Assembly: GCA_947589425.1 (NCBI GenBank)
Contig: CANQAV010000002.1
Span: 145,782 to 209,781 of the forward strand
Direction: 5' to 3'
Origin: Candidatus Gastranaerophilales bacterium
GTDB taxonomy: Bacteria > Cyanobacteriota > Vampirovibrionia > Gastranaerophilales > Gastranaerophilaceae
Length of the DNA: 64,000 nucleotides
In this document: one piece after another, positions 63,969 to 64,000 of the stretch
How positions within the stretch are numbered: position 1 is the stretch's first letter
Layout: every line of letters begins with the position of its first letter
The notes under the pieces: generated by a model
What the model saw: the letters and a program-made list of their open reading frames with translations, nothing else
Database searches by the model: none
What the model was told of the DNA's origin: nothing
Program-made: the position numbers and the translations under genes

Positions 63969-64000
63969 CCTACTACCCTACGGATAAAACAGGATAAACA

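Overview
The window is one AT-rich, densely packed bacterial chromosome segment. It encodes a Gram-negative envelope: KDO-8-phosphate synthase, dTDP- and GDP-sugar enzymes, LspA lipoprotein processing and many secreted proteins. It also encodes type IV pilus assembly proteins and chemotaxis signalling. Several hypothetical proteins carry a short SFxG/NFG-type motif near the N-terminus, a habit I associate with gut Melainabacteria (Vampirovibrionia, Gastranaerophilales). That placement is inference and was not checked by search. Genes are bacterial, table 11, and often overlap at their 3' ends.

Layout. 1-11.7 kb: partial membrane pyrophosphatase, a YhcC-type radical SAM protein, an ART-like protein, an SNF2 helicase, two tandem dTMP kinases, miaA, the primary sigma factor and an rRNA methyltransferase. 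11.8-24.4 kb: a PilM-PilN fusion with PilO, a degenerate amidohydrolase, a PHP phosphoesterase, a CDF-CorC fusion, gpsA, clpB, an unlisted 53-residue gene and a large lineage-type protein. 24.3-33.4 kb: rmlA, hpf, an aminotransferase, hisH, secG, a phosphohexomutase, an activase, pgi and an agmatinase-family protein. 33.4-39.6 kb: an FkbM methyltransferase gene broken at a (TA)6 tract, a glycine-rich protein, rluD, lspA and secreted proteins. 38.5-45 kb: tandem-CheW protein, MCP, CheA-REC and a GT-C glycosyltransferase. 45-50 kb: recA with two co-directional genes (a duplicated-motif protein and a small ASKHA activase), kdsA and an M49-like peptidase. 50-60.9 kb: a DUF475/TerC-like protein, metG, an AAA ATPase, mtaB, pnp and several small proteins. 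61-64 kb: tRNA-Arg(ACG) in a non-coding island containing pieces of itself, then gmd-fcl and a palindromic repeat cluster at the edge.

How it fits together. kdsA, rmlA, gmd-fcl, FkbM and the GT-C enzyme point to a decorated LPS or surface polysaccharide, of which the FkbM step may be phase variable. PilMN-PilO and the Che proteins suggest pilus-based surface behaviour. The remainder is housekeeping. No prophage, insertion sequence or CRISPR array is visible. The main unexplained items are the recA-linked ASKHA pair, the TA-tract switch candidate, the metal-ligand-depleted amidohydrolase, the CDF-CorC fusion and the repeat-rich tRNA island.
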